Shown in pieces: positions 48,258-60,439 of a stretch of DNA of 64,000 nt (position 1 is its first letter; every line of letters starts with the position of its first letter). The notes under the pieces were generated by a model. That model made no database searches, was not told the DNA's origin, and saw only the letters and a list, made by a program, of their open reading frames with translations. The position numbers and the translations under genes were made by a program. The stretch is from the NCBI GenBank assembly GCA_030549495.1, contig JAUIRK010001043.1, positions 620,001 through 684,000 on the forward strand, written 5' to 3'. This DNA comes from Nectonema munidae (lineage: Eukaryota > Nematomorpha > Nectonematoida > Nectonematidae).

Positions 48258-49962
48258 ATATATATTGAAAAGAATTTGTTTTTGAAAGAAACAAGTAGTG
48301 TGATATTATTATGAGATTAGAAAAAATATGATGGATCCTATTTAATTCAGAGAAAGATCATTATATGTAAAAATTTCAACACTAATATGGTGTTGATTTA
48401 AAACTATTATTATATATTTTTAAATTATCTCATCTCCAATTGGATTAAAGTTGCATTACGAATTTTAGAAAATAGGGTGTCATAAAAACTAATCTCAAAA
48501 TAATTCAACCAGGTTCCGAAACAAGTAAAATATTTTCAAAAAATTATTTAAATAGTTTTAATTAATGAGAACAATAAGGTTATTATAAAAATTATTTCTT
48601 CAAGGAAAATTAAAAACAAAAATTTCATAACTAGTTGTAATCTTATATAAATTAAAATAAACCAAAGTAAATACAGATAATTAAAAAGATTTTTTTAAGA
48701 GTATTTAAAAATGTTTCTAAAAAAATTAATATTACAAATGTAGCGCGGTAATTTTAAATTTTCAAATATTGGAAACATTAGAGACTGAAGTCGTTTAAGA
48801 TTACAAAAATAAATTAATTATCAAAAAGACAAGTAATTTTTTTAAATACCTATATAAATAATTAAAATGAAAGAAATTGCTTAAAAAAAGTGAAATATGT
48901 TTTTTACATTCATTATAATTGAAAAATAATGTATTTTAATATTGTTCGCGTATTTTATCACTACCCAATTAATTTTCTCAAAATCTTTTATTTTAAATCT
49001 CGAGAAATGAGACACGAAAAGACTCGAAAAAATAACATACTCTTTTTTGCTGCCGCCCGGCCATTCTTTTTATATTTAATTCTAAATTTGTCTTTTGTCC
49101 TATCCTATCTTATCCATTTTAAAATCTTATGAAGTTAATATTTAAAATGTGATAGAAAATTCATAAAAATGTATATTACTCAAATAATTACATAAATATA
49201 AGCAAATATCATTGGTTACAAATATCACAAAATACATGAAAATTTTTAAAGAGAAGTCTTTCTATTTTGCTATTGTTGGAAGATAACCATTTTCAAGAAG
49301 AATAAAATCAAAGGAAAAAATATGAGGAGTAGATAATAATAAAATTATCACAAACCAAATTATTTCTAGATAAATCAAGCTTATCAAGGAAATTAATGAG
49401 AAGGCTATTATAATAATGATATATAACCGGAATTCAGAATCAATTTTCCACCTTGCCATTAGAATGCCTGAAATATCGTTACAATATCTTAAAAAAGAAT
49501 ATTTAACTAATTTAAAATGAAAATTATAATAAATTTTACACCCCCTTTTCTCTTAGACCTATCATAATATTGATAACTATAACTTGCTATATAAAAATTA
49601 ACGCCAAGTGTTTGCCAAATTTGAGATAAGACAAGAAAATATAATTCATAGTCAAAGAATAAAAATGTAAAATTATAAATTTTAAGTCATTATATGACAT
49701 GTGATAACTAGAGCGTAGAAAATATATGTCATTATTAAATACCAAAGAACATCGATAAGACAGATTCTCGACAACCTTATTTAATTATAAACTAAAATTT
49801 AAAAACTATAAATTAGAAAAATCTTAAATATTCATTTAATTGAATATAAAATACTTATAGATTTTTTTTCAAATTTTTTTATCTTTTATTTTTGTCCGAC
49901 TAATCCCAAAGGATACCTTTAGAATTTTCTTCTCCCGCTTTACTTTGACTTTTAAATAATAG
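48258..49962. other. AT-rich upstream region of ADSS
   Basis: No coding frame, repeat or clear promoter element is recognised. The last 60 bases form a pyrimidine-rich stretch (TTCTTCTCCCGCTTTACTTT) ending in TAG directly before the ADSS start codon. This could be a 3' splice site of a 5' UTR intron. A dinucleotide (AT)n runs from 48,249 to about 48,265. Confidence 0.5.
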
Positions 49963-50076
49963 ATGACTACTAATTCAGAAATAATCGTTATATTAGGCAG
50001 TCAATGGGGAGATGAAGGAAAGGGTAAAATTGTCGATTTGATTGCATCAAAGTCAACGATTGTTTGCCGTTGCCAG
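49963..50076 (+). CDS. ADSS: Adenylosuccinate synthetase, coding exon 1 (38 codons)
   Basis: ADSS joins IMP and aspartate, using GTP, to make adenylosuccinate, the first committed step from IMP to AMP; it is normally cytosolic. The translation [20 protein letters not shown] continues [18 protein letters not shown]. It holds the family's GTP/IMP-binding loop [11 protein letters not shown] with the catalytic Asp of WGDEGK. The start is supported by an in-frame TAG immediately upstream (49,960-49,962), though that AG could also be a splice acceptor. The N-terminal extension before the loop is very short compared with vertebrate isozymes. The exon ends in phase 0 at CAG|GTATAT. The first intron (50,077-50,124) is only 48 bp. 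Confidence 0.93.
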
Positions 50077-50124
50077 GTATATTCTATTCATATTAATATA
50101 TTTTTTTTAAAACTATAATTTTAG

Positions 50125-50244
<120 letters not shown>

Positions 50245-53200
50245 TAAAAATACTTTAACAATACCCATTTTACTTGGCCTTTATGTAATAATTTATACTA
50301 TAAAAAGTATTTATTAAGAAACTTTATGAAGATTTATAATTTAAGCTCAGAATTTAATTTTTTTATATTATTCTTTTGCGACATTTCTTTAATATATATT
50401 GAATTTTTTTTCATACCTGATCAAATATGCAAAATACTTTAATTATTTTTTTTATTAATGAAAACAATATATGATTTTACTTTATTTATTTAAAATAAAG
50501 GATAACTTTAAAGCAGAAAATTTTATTTGTGATTAAAATTTTTTGGTTTAAAAAAGTAAATGAATGTTTCATATTAATAGATCTAAATTGTTAAATATTA
50601 ATCACTATTTTAATTAATTTTTTTTCGTATACCAAATCAATCATTTTATCCAATATAAAGTTACTAAATTATAGCTATTTTTAAAATAAAGCTCAGTATT
50701 CGCATATTAATTTGCATAAATAAATGGGAATATTTTATAGTGTTGAATCTCTTTGATGTTTTGATTACTATACACTTGTATCAGAGACAAAGATGCGAAT
50801 TAATGAAACGAAATTGCGATAGTTTCCACTTGATAAAAGATTTCACTTTTTTGAAATATTGGAAAGGGGTAGAGATAGAGAAGGAGTATCTTGATTGTTA
50901 GAGAAAAGAAACTTTATTATGGATTTTTCAAAAAACGCGGGTTTTTCCCAATTTTTTTTAGCATTTTATATAAATTCTTAAACGAATATTTGTATACCGT
51001 GTGTAAATCGTATATTTTTATATTATTTATTAATAAGTATATGAAAACAAAAAATACAAAATGTCTATATCTATTTATATATAGCTGTAGTTATAGAAAT
51101 GAACTTCCGTGATCAGTATGATTATATGTTATTGGTATTCTTCTTCTACACCCAAATACTCACTTACATTAGCATTTTAGTTCTTATACCTTGCTTGAAT
51201 TCATTTATTGAAATCTTTAAAAGTCAAAGAAAATTTCTTTCAAAAAGTAAAATATAATTAAAAAAAATTATTTAAAATTAGTAAAAAAAAAAGAAAGTTT
51301 AAATAAGTAATCTCAATTTAATTAAAACAAAACATTAATATAACCACTTTGACATTTATCTATGCTGTTTATCCCATTTACTGCACTAAATTTATTTTTA
51401 TAACATAACAAATACCAAACTATTACTGTTTTTCTGCTTTGATTGAATTATTTGCCATATGGTCATGCCATATCTTCAGAAAATATTGATAACGCGATTG
51501 TTATCCCGATTTTCTACTTATACATCTGGGATGCAGCGTGCCTGATTTTAAATTGTAAGTTGAAAAATGGCTTTCTCATTGGTTTCAAGGACAAAAAATT
51601 TACTTGAAACAAATACACTTTGCTTTGAAAAAGAATGCAATACAGCGAGATTATTTTGCCACTATGAGGCAAACAAGGTCAGTAAATACAGTGCTCTGAC
51701 TGAAACCATACCATTTGTGTATTGAAACCTTCTAATCCTGTTAGAAATTGGTTTAGATTTTTTTCCCTGATGTGAACTATAACAAATATACGCCTGGGGT
51801 AAACCTTTTCAAAAGGAGGCTTCAAAATTTTAGCTGTTATATATAAGGCTTCAAGATGATGGCCAATAGCGATTTTTACAAATTTTCTCTGCATTTCTGG
51901 TAATAACAGCTGGTTAATTATGAAAGCTAATCAAAGTGCTTCTTACCCATATGTTGCAAAATGGGTAGGAATAGCCTTATAAGGCATCTAGCTTAGCTCT
52001 AGCTGAAAGGTCTATGAAAATCAGAAGCGAAAGTTCATTTAATCGCATATCTACGCGAAATCTGCTTTCTTTTTAAGGTTTGACCGAAACTAGTGAACCA
52101 ACTGCATCACGCGCACCGTTAAAGGTCAGCGCTTTTCGACTAATTGTGAGCTTAGAAAAAGTCGAGCAAGAAGGTGTAGTGAATGTGGCATATATATTTG
52201 CAAGTATCTTGCTTAATTTTTATGTTGCAATTGAAAAACTGCATGCAAAATCACATATTAAAATTAGAAATACACATACTTTGTCCAAAAATATTCTTTA
52301 CAACCTTTTCGTTGTTAAATTTAATGTTTTATCACAAAAAAATATTTGTTAGGAATCGTTTTGTAAACTTCCTCGAGTACAGGTTACTTCTACATTTCAA
52401 CTACAAATATTCATTTTATAAACTTATTTTAGAAGCTTTTTTGTTTGCTTTATTAACGGAAGAGTAAGACTGCAACAGATAACATACTCTACTCGACAAA
52501 TGTTAATTGCAAACAAGTGAACTTATATTTTTTGTAACTTCTAAGCTATATTTTATTCCTTATAATATCTTTGTTATGCACATGTGTTATTATCACTCGT
52601 CCTGTTATTTCTCTCATAAGATCCGCATCACCGAACAAGCCATGTATGTAGGGGCTTGATGTAATGTAATAGCCTTTTTGTTTTTTCAATTGATTTTCTC
52701 ATATTTTAAGCAGTCTCCGTACTATTCAATGACAGGTCTTTTTTGTATAAGCCTCATCTTATGCCTTTTTACTACAGAAGCGATGAGGGGGGGGGGGGGG
52801 TGGAGGGAGATTTTGTATTTTATATAGTTGGTAAAAATATAATTAAAAGAGTTCTATTTGTTTGGTTGAAAAGATTTCACTTATTTCTTCACTTTTAAAT
52901 AAAGAACTTTTAATCAAAAAGACTCCGGTACTTTAAACTAAAATAGCGAAAGCTTTCAATTTTTAAAGATATCAGATAAATTAAATGTCATTGAGGTAGT
53001 TTCAAAATCTTTTGTTTTTCTTTCAAATTTAACCAAAACCTAAAATTCAATCCTTTCACGAAATTTAATTGTCAAGATATAATACCTATAGATAATGGAG
53101 TTTGAGAGAGATCATTGTTCATTTTTAGATACGCACTGCACAAACCAGGTTTTCAAATAAAAGAAGCTATACCTCATGTTAATATGTTTTTCAATTTTCA

Positions 53201-53430
53201 TCCAAGCTACAACCAACATTTGATAATGAAATGTAGAAATATCAATGATCTCGGTTCAAAAAATATATAGGCATTACTCGCAAAGCCGACACATATCGAC
53301 AATTGCCGAACCCCTTCATTAAAATTTAGAATGAAAACTTTTATTTAGTTATTTAAAAGTTGAGGAAAGGCGATCAAGAGTACTTCGTTTCTCAGTGATT
53401 TTTTGAAAGTATCATTTAAAGTACTAAGTG

Positions 53431-53448
53431 CTCTCTCTCTCTCTCTCT
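53431..53448. repeat. (CT)9 microsatellite
   Basis: Perfect CT dinucleotide run inside ADSS intron 2, just beyond the 3' end of the Tigger relic. Confidence 0.9.
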
Positions 53449-53474
53449 GTTACTTGTAGAGAGTTACTAGTTTC

Positions 53475-54260
53475 TTCAAACTAGACATTTTTTCTCCAGT
53501 TTTGTCTGAAAAAGACGTTTTTCCATTTCATCATCCTGATCTTTTTGCATTTCAACAAGTTCTTCAGTGGTTAAATGAATCTCCTACTATTTCTAATTCA
53601 TTTATACCTTCTGAAACGTAAGATGTCCAAAGTTTTTTCCAAGCAAATTTCAAAGGATGAAACAATATTGTGACAATTTTGAAGAAAACATGCAAAATTT
53701 TAGTTTGTAGTGTTTGTAACTTGAAAAATAGTTTTAAAAAAAATTTTTTAAAAGTTGATATGATTTGCTGATCCATAGGTTGAAGCACATGAGTTGTTTC
53801 AGGTGGTAAAACTTCACCTTTGTAAATCTTTACTTTATCGAGATCTTCATTCACAGTAGGGGAATATGGAGAAGCAGGCATGCACTTAAAAGATAAAATA
53901 GTACTTTAGCTAACCATTCTATAAAAGTTATTCATGTGGTGCATGCCTTTTCCAATTTAGATACTTGGACATTGTTATGCTTGAAAGACATAGGATCATT
54001 TGAATGATGCAGCAAAAGGGGTTTATCTATGCAGCCTAGCGTTAGTAGAGCATAATAGAAGTGTTAACCTGTCTTTATATGGTTCATAAGCAGACAGCGT
54101 ATTTTTTCTTCAATTATGTACGTTCTTTTCAGCACTTATTTCCAGAACAATCCCCTCTCGTCACAATTTGGTAAATACCCTTCATTTTCTTCATGTGTCA
54201 GCTGCCTTTTTGTCTGAGCCATCAGCTTCTCCGTGTCTTTTGCATTTCTTCGGCGAAATT
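53475..54260 (-). pseudogene. pogo/Tigger (Jerky-like) transposase relic
   Basis: Read leftwards from 54,260, the DDE_1 transposase blocks appear in order. YLPNCDERGLFWK holds the first catalytic Asp in the family's DExGLFWK motif. Then come GCIDKPLLLHHSNDPMSFKH, TFIEWLAKVLF, LPPETTHVLQPMDQQIISTF, FAWKKLWTSYV, and a C-terminal tail HLTTEELVEMQKDQDDEMEK. The second catalytic Asp block (normally DNAPAHP) is missing: the frame jumps to a remnant SPYSPTVNEDLDKVKIY. At least two stop codons and several frame changes are visible. It is an old DNA transposon in a host intron, inserted opposite to the gene. The N-terminal DNA-binding domain was not recognised. Confidence 0.85.
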
Positions 54261-56137
54261 TGTTTTTAAAAAAATCTTTAGAACCAATAACAGATATTCT
54301 ACATTCTCTAAAATAGAAGTTCTTTGCTTTGACAAACTCATTTTGCTTATCATTTATTTATTTTATTCAGTAGTAATGCTTATTGTTTTTCTAACTTTAA
54401 TTTTATCACGCCATTTTGAACTGGAATAAAAAAAAAAGAAAAATATAAGATACAAATTTTTTTCAAAAAATTATTCCTTGGAAATTTAGTGACTTCCAAA
54501 AATGTATTCTTCTTATAAAAATGATTTCATATTTTTACTAACGTTCTTCAAAATTTTTTTGGATCAGAGTTGAAATTCGTAATGCGAGAATCCACTGTAC
54601 TTGAAATAATATAGAACACCCTAAATAAACACATTACAAAAGAAGTTGGATTTAAAAGAACATTTGTTTCAGAGTGATTTTATCACATTTTTTCTGAATA
54701 GTTAGGAAGCTCTAGGGAGGATCACTCGTATCACACAAGGAATAATTACTCACATCATCTTATATGAACGAATCTGAAATACAAGCTTTCTTCCAGAAAA
54801 TCAAAGTAAATTTGATTGAATCGCGTTTTCCTTCTAACACCACCATATCTACACCTTTTCCAGCGCGATATAAATTATAGGCCCCCTCCCTTCCCTCGTA
54901 AGCACTTCTGAGGGAGAGGGGGGTGGGAGGAGGATTCTATCGAGAGGTTGATAGTACATTTGCACAGTTATTATTTTTACGCGGCATATGTACTATTCTT
55001 GTGCACGTGGAAAACTTTTTCTGCGTATTTTCTCACTTCACTTTCACATTACATCACAGAAATTTTTCATTTTGCTTCCAAAGCTTCGCGTTCAGGTATG
55101 CATCTATCTTCTTTGTGCAATTAATTTCTATTTTGAAACTTTTTCAAATGAAGCCTTTGGCTTCTCATTCAAAGCTTTTTCAATGAATCATCTTCTAACG
55201 CTTTGATTAAAGAGACAGATTTTGCACTTTTGGCGTGTATGCACGTAGTTTGCTATTGCGTTGATGTTTCAAAGTATTGTTGTTGTTGCAAACTTGTCAT
55301 GACATACCGTGCATACATTTTCAAAGTATTTTGAAATGATTACGTCTTGAATGCTAAGCTGAGAGCTCTTCTTCCTTGCCTGTGTATTTTTATCCCTCTT
55401 TTCGTGTCTGGAGTCTACCCCATGTGGACCCGCGTATTTTCCTTTAGACATATCCCTGTTTGATGTGGGGCCAAAAAAAACTTTCGACTCAGGCTTTTAA
55501 GAACCTAAAAAAAGTTCTTTTTTTAAAGAAATTTTTATATAAATTTGAAGATTTTTTTAGAAAAATAAAATTTGTATAAAAAAAACTTTAGTATAGAAAA
55601 ATGATCCAATAATTAGATTTTTGGCTTAGATTAAACCTTTTTTTTGCTTTTAAAATCGTAATATTGATTATTTTACCGAAACGGACAGAAATCTTCTCAA
55701 ATCTTTTTAAATCTTTTTTTTGAACATATTAAAAATAATGTGATGTATTTCAATAAAAATAAAAAAATTATAAATTTAAAAAAACCAAAATCTCAAAACT
55801 TTCCGAAATCTAAATTTTTTCAAAGTACTATTATGTCTTTAAACATTTTGAATTATTTAGAAATGAAAGATGATTTTTTCCTTTTTATTTATTTTTTTAA
55901 TGAATTTATTATCTTAAATAATAATTCAATCACAAATAAACAGTGAAATAAATCTTATCATTTAACTTAATCAAAAAAAAATCTACAAAAGAAAAAAAAA
56001 TTTTTTTTTAAACCAGATTTGGGTTTTCCCTTCCTGACTATTATTCCTACTTTTCAGCCTATTTTTTAGCCTTTTTTTATCCAAATGCTTCAAATGAGAA
56101 TCTCTCTTTATAATTCTTTTTTTATTTATATATTTAG

Positions 56138-56242
56138 GAAATGGAGTGGTTGTTCATCTTCCATCTCTGATATCCGAAATAAGAAAACTCAATTTCAGTG
56201 ATTTGGACAAGCGCTTACTTCTTTCTGATCGAGCTCACATAG
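56138..56242 (+). CDS. ADSS: Adenylosuccinate synthetase, coding exon 3
   Basis: Acceptor TATATTTAG|GA. The split Gly codon joins exon 2 to give IIGNGVVVHLPSLISEIRKL, then NFSDLDKRLLLSDRAHI, ending in phase 1 at ATAG|GTGATT. NGVVVHLP and RLLLSDRAH are diagnostic ADSS blocks; the segment between them is shorter than in vertebrate enzymes. Followed by a 4.1-kb intron. Confidence 0.93.
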
Positions 56243-57080
56243 GTGATTGAATTGAATGAATATTTTACATTCAAAACATTTCCTCAAAACCCAGAAAAAT
56301 ACCTAATTCGGCAAAATCCCAAAACTCTGAACTTCATTTAAAATCTTTTGAATATTATAATTCATTTAATTGATGAAACTAGCCAGTAGAAATTAAAGTA
56401 TTGGTTAGCGTCGAAGTTAATTCAACTGTTGTTGCATCCATGGTAGTGTTTGTACACTCAGTGTAACACCACTTTCGGACATTGAAATGATATCAGTCTT
56501 TTCTTGACAAATGAGTACGGGCTGAATTTGGGTGCAAATTTAGGATCAAAATTCAATCCACGAAACTTTTCAAATATTTTTTTTCTTTCTAAAATATGAA
56601 AAAAAGATTTGATTATTATTATCATTGGAATTGGAATGAAATTTGAATGTAAATGTACCACAATTATGCGTTCCCCGTGCCAAGACATTTTGCCCAATCA
56701 GCTAACTTCAAAATTTGTTCCTACAAACTCTATTTTTATCGTTAAATTATTATTATTAAGATTAATGGAGGCTAGAAAACTTAAAAGTCCAGAAAGATTA
56801 AAAGTTTCAAGTTGTCCAGTTTCCGCGAGTCATGCCGTAATCAACGGAGAGACAGAGTTTTCAAAAAAATTATTTTCCAATAATATTTTTGTATACCTAA
56901 TCTAAATGCTATGTCATTTTATTTGCCTTTAATACTTGATCATTTTCGTACAATTTTTTGACTTTAATTTTCAAAGTGGATTTGAGACTGATTTTTCCGA
57001 GTTGAGAGCATTATCTACATAGAAAGGAACAGCAAAACTTTATGGACATGAATATCCTATCATAAATTAGAGAAGATTTA

Positions 57081-57157
57081 GGTTTGATTTGGGATCGAAC
57101 CCAAGACGTTGAGTTATCGAAACCCCCGTATCTAACCAGCCTTACTCACGCCCCCCA
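57081..57157 (-). mobile_element. tRNA-derived SINE, copy 3 (tRNA part only)
   Basis: On the minus strand GGGGGGCGTGAGTAAGGCTGG leads to TTAGATACGGGGGTTTCGAT, then AACTCAACGTCTTGGGTTCG and ATCCCAAATC, with a perfect B-box GGTTCGATCC. The body downstream of the B-box is absent, so this copy is truncated. Confidence 0.75.
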
Positions 57158-57492
57158 AAAATCTCTCTTGGATTTTTCAAAATTTTGTTTCTTTTCTCTA
57201 AAGGAGAGAAAATGACCTTGAATTTTTTATTTGATATCATTGCTACACTTTTATCCCTTCCCTCACACCGTGTCATTGAGAATGTAATACAACCTTTCAG
57301 ATAAATTTTTTTAAAATACTATTTAAAATTTGTCAACTATATTATTTAAAATTAATATATATTAAACTAAAAATTAACTTCAGTAAGTTTTCTAATTATT
57401 CTTAATATTTTATAAAAAGTATGTGTTTATTTCTTTTATGTCTTTTTACACCTAACCCTAACGCCCAATTTGAGTATATCTTACGAGCTCGT

Positions 57493-57510
57493 GGGGGAGG
57501 GGGGGGGGGG
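57493..57510. repeat. G-rich run
   Basis: GGGGGAGGGGGGGGGGGG on the plus strand, in ADSS intron 3; length may be assembly-dependent. Confidence 0.7.
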
Positions 57511-57706
57511 AGGTTGGCTTCCCACAGCTTTCCATTATAACATTGATATCATTCATGGCTTTATTTTATTTAAGGTATCTTTCTCCTGTGTTTTATTATT
57601 TATGGTCTTCCTTTACACTAACTAGACAGGGGATATGAATCGCGAATTTTTGTGTATTTTTTTTCATTGCCCAGCCCCCAGAAGCGTTTCAAGCGACTTC
57701 CAAGAC

Positions 57707-58027
57707 CAGGGGTCCTCAGAGTGGTTGATGAGAGTTTTGTACGGGTTGATTATTACATTGAGGTAGATAGTATGAGTATTGAGATAGTTATGGAGAATCA
57801 ATCAAATTTCTAGGCAGGAAAAAATCAAGTAAGGCATGAAAGTTATGTAAACAATGATAAAATATTATTTTATATACTATTTTTTTAAAGGTAGATTTTC
57901 ATATATTAATTCTCATTATCAGAAATGGAAAAATTGATTTCATATCCTTATTTAACTTGTCTGGGCTTCAAGGAGAAGCACATATTCTATCAAGGGCTCG
58001 ACGAGTTAAAGAGTTTGGGGACCTTTG
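57707..58027. mobile_element. hAT-like MITE, 321 bp
   Basis: Left end CAGGGGTCCTCAGAGTGGTT; right end, on the other strand, CAAAGGTCCCCAAACTCTTT. The imperfect inverted repeats fit the CAGGGGTCCCCAAACT class of hAT ends. The flanking 8-mers TCCAAGAC and ATTTAGAC share only their last four bases, so the target duplication is weak. No coding content inside. Confidence 0.55.
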
Positions 58028-59369
58028 ATTTAGACGCTCTATACGTCTTTGCTTAAATTTAGTGTATATAGGAATTTGGTCTGATAAGCTTCACTTATAT
58101 GTGCCTTAGGGAATCAACACATCAATGAAATAAATAAAATTCAATAATCAATCAATAAATATTAATGATGTTACTTTTTAGACATTTAATGAGAGAATTT
58201 CATTTTTGATGTCATTAAAGTAGCATCACTTATTTGATTGTTAAAAAGATATGTAATAATCTGAGAACACATATGTTATACCATATATTGGCCACAATAC
58301 GGCCCTTCCTAACTAAGTCTGGCAATGCATTTACCCATTTGACTTTTGAAAAGATTTTTGAATATGAGTAAAATGAAAATAAAATGTGTTAATTAGATCA
58401 AATAGTTTATTGTTATTGGTTTAAAAGTTGTATTATGTAAAACAAAGCCCCAATCATCTAATATATATATCTCATGGCGTAATCAGAAATTTGTGGTTGA
58501 CGACACTGAATGGAATTTATTTCGCATACACGTCATGAAAAATGGATTAAACATTATCAAGAAAAACATTCATATTTAAAAATGGAACATAATACATCCT
58601 GAACATTATTAGATTCTGTGCGAGGAGTAAATTATGTGATATCCTAGGTTACTTAAAAAGCTGTAAATCCGCTGAAATGATTACCCGTTCGAAATATAGA
58701 ACATTAACTTCATGTTTGCTAAGAATATAAATTACAGTATGTGCTAAGAATATCAATTAGATATCAAAAATGTTGTCGATGAAACACTTATAATAAAATA
58801 ATCAAAATGGTATTTTTTTATTTTTGTAAAAATATAAAAAAAATAATGAACATAAAATGAGAAGTGAATTTTACACTGGTTGCAATCGAGAAAGTTCAAA
58901 AAAGATTAAACCTTTTATCCTAGATTAAACTTAGCGTCAAAAAATAAGATGTTGAAGTCATTTTTCGATGCATGCCACCAGATTAAAACAGATAACCGAT
59001 GTAAGATTATTTATTTTAACAAATGATTACACCTTCTACTCACTCATCAATTCCATAGTACAGAAATTTTTCGGATCAGCTAAAGCGTGTATCCATACAT
59101 TTTTGATTTAATTAAATTCGCATATATAAACTTGGTGATTGATTGCTTTCTCTTTTTCAATATATTATTTTCATATTCTAACTCTCCATCCTTGAATTTC
59201 CTTAATGAATATAAATGCGTAGAGTTGTATTCTACAGTTGAAACAATTTTTCCGCAAAGAAAACAGGTGACTGTAATTTGTAATTTATAGTGGCTCCGGT
59301 ATACACAAACAATTGAATTTGTTCCCAGACTCGCAGACTCATATGTCGACAAGCTTTTATCTAAGGTTT

Positions 59370-59398
59370 CATTGATTGATTGATTGATTGATTGATTA
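59370..59398. repeat. (TTGA)n microsatellite
   Basis: About seven perfect ATTG/TTGA tetranucleotide units in ADSS intron 3. Confidence 0.9.
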
Positions 59399-60381
59399 TT
59401 ATTGAAGCAGCTCTTCAGAATGTTCTTGCGTGTACATATATTCCAGAAGGTATGTGTAATGAATGAATAAAAATTGTTTTAATTGTTTAATTAAAATTTT
59501 TTAATAAAAAAAATATATAAAGATAATTTTATGATTAACCAAATGTTCTTTCTTACAAAATTAATGCTTTTTAAATTTGTTTTATTTTATTTGCTGTCTC
59601 TAAATTTCCTGCTTCCAATTTTACTTTAGATAAAGTATTAAAAATTTAAAGCCTTATAGTTGATTGTCGACCAAATTTCTATTGCCTTGTCGATAAAATT
59701 TGTTTTACTGGAATTTCGATGAAACTTCAATAAATAAAATAAATTACAAAAATGAATTGCAATTGAAAGTATCATAGAATTAGTAATTTTAATTTTTAAG
59801 TGGTTAGTTGTCTTAGTAGCACATATGTTGAACTATCAAAAAAGTGGACTCCTAGGTAAAAATTTTAAAAGGGGGTATTCAGAACAACTTCCATGCACGA
59901 TAATAAAGCCAAATGTTTACTCGTTGGTAGAAGCTTCATTCGGAACGGAAAGACGCGATTTCGCGAACAACCACCAATACGAGATTTACTGCTCAAATTA
60001 TCTTTCGTAGTTAAGTATTCAAAAAGTCGAAAATTTGCGAGTAAGACTAATTTTCTTGTTTTGTTTAACGTCTAGGAGGGCGTATAAATTTTTTTGTCGC
60101 GACGGAATTCATAAAGTAATAACTAACTAACTGGCTAATTCATTGAATAACTAGCTCTTAACTGGCCAACATGTGCTTTTTCTTAGTGACACATCCATGC
60201 GCCAATAATGAGGAGCCTTTTTGTTGTGTAAACATTTTTGCTATCCTCATTTTGTCTTTTGACTTTCTTACAGGTTATGCATTCACACTTTTTCATATAT
60301 ACGTGGCATTCTTTGTTGTTATCAAATATGGAGATGGCATTGCTATCTTATTTTTCTTTCACATTTTTTCCATATGTTTAG

Positions 60382-60439
60382 TTCTTGACTTCCATCAATC
60401 CCTGGATGCACACAACGAAGTCCTTCGCGGAAATAAAAG
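60382..60439 (+). CDS. ADSS: Adenylosuccinate synthetase, coding exon 4; gene continues
   Basis: Acceptor TATGTTTAG|TT. With the last base of exon 3 it reads VLDFHQSLDAHNEVLRGNK and ends in phase 2 at AAAAG|GTAGTT. The family sequence here is RAHxVxDFHQxxD, an IMP-site region, so splice and frame both fit. The expected next block (IGTTKKGIGPTYSSK type) was not found downstream in the window. About 125 of roughly 430-450 residues are present here; the remaining exons should lie past the right edge if the intron sizes continue to be large. Confidence 0.9.

Larger units (their letters stand above)
56243..60381 (+). other. ADSS: ADSS intron 3 (4.1 kb)
   Basis: Bounded by GTGATT and CATATGTTTAG. 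It contains a partial SINE (57,081-57,157), a G-rich run at 57,493-57,510, a hAT-like MITE (57,707-58,027) and (TTGA)n at 59,370-59,398. The rest is AT-rich with no gene supported. Confidence 0.85.

Noticed and set aside
49900-49962. A defined ADSS promoter
   Set aside because: No TATA, initiator or other element can be picked out reliably from AT-rich DNA; the stretch may even be an intron end.
54923-55206. Plus-strand Phe-rich frames in ADSS intron 2
   Set aside because: Composition reflects T-rich DNA; no motif recognised.
55269-55451. Minus-strand frame starting MSKGKYAGPHG with a CTVCH pair, upstream of the Tigger relic
   Set aside because: Could be the N-terminal part of a transposase, but no diagnostic motif is present, so it is not annotated.
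57447-57463. Telomere-like CCTAACCCTAAC, also CTAACCCTAACC at about 48,137
   Set aside because: Only about two units each; chance-level in length and not in an array.
59080-59352. Minus-strand frame with CFLCGK, loosely like a BED finger
   Set aside because: Only one Cys pair, and the His pair of a BED finger is not found at the proper spacing.
59825-60075. Two overlapping plus-strand frames just before ADSS exon 4
   Set aside because: No family resemblance and they do not fit the phase of the ADSS exons.
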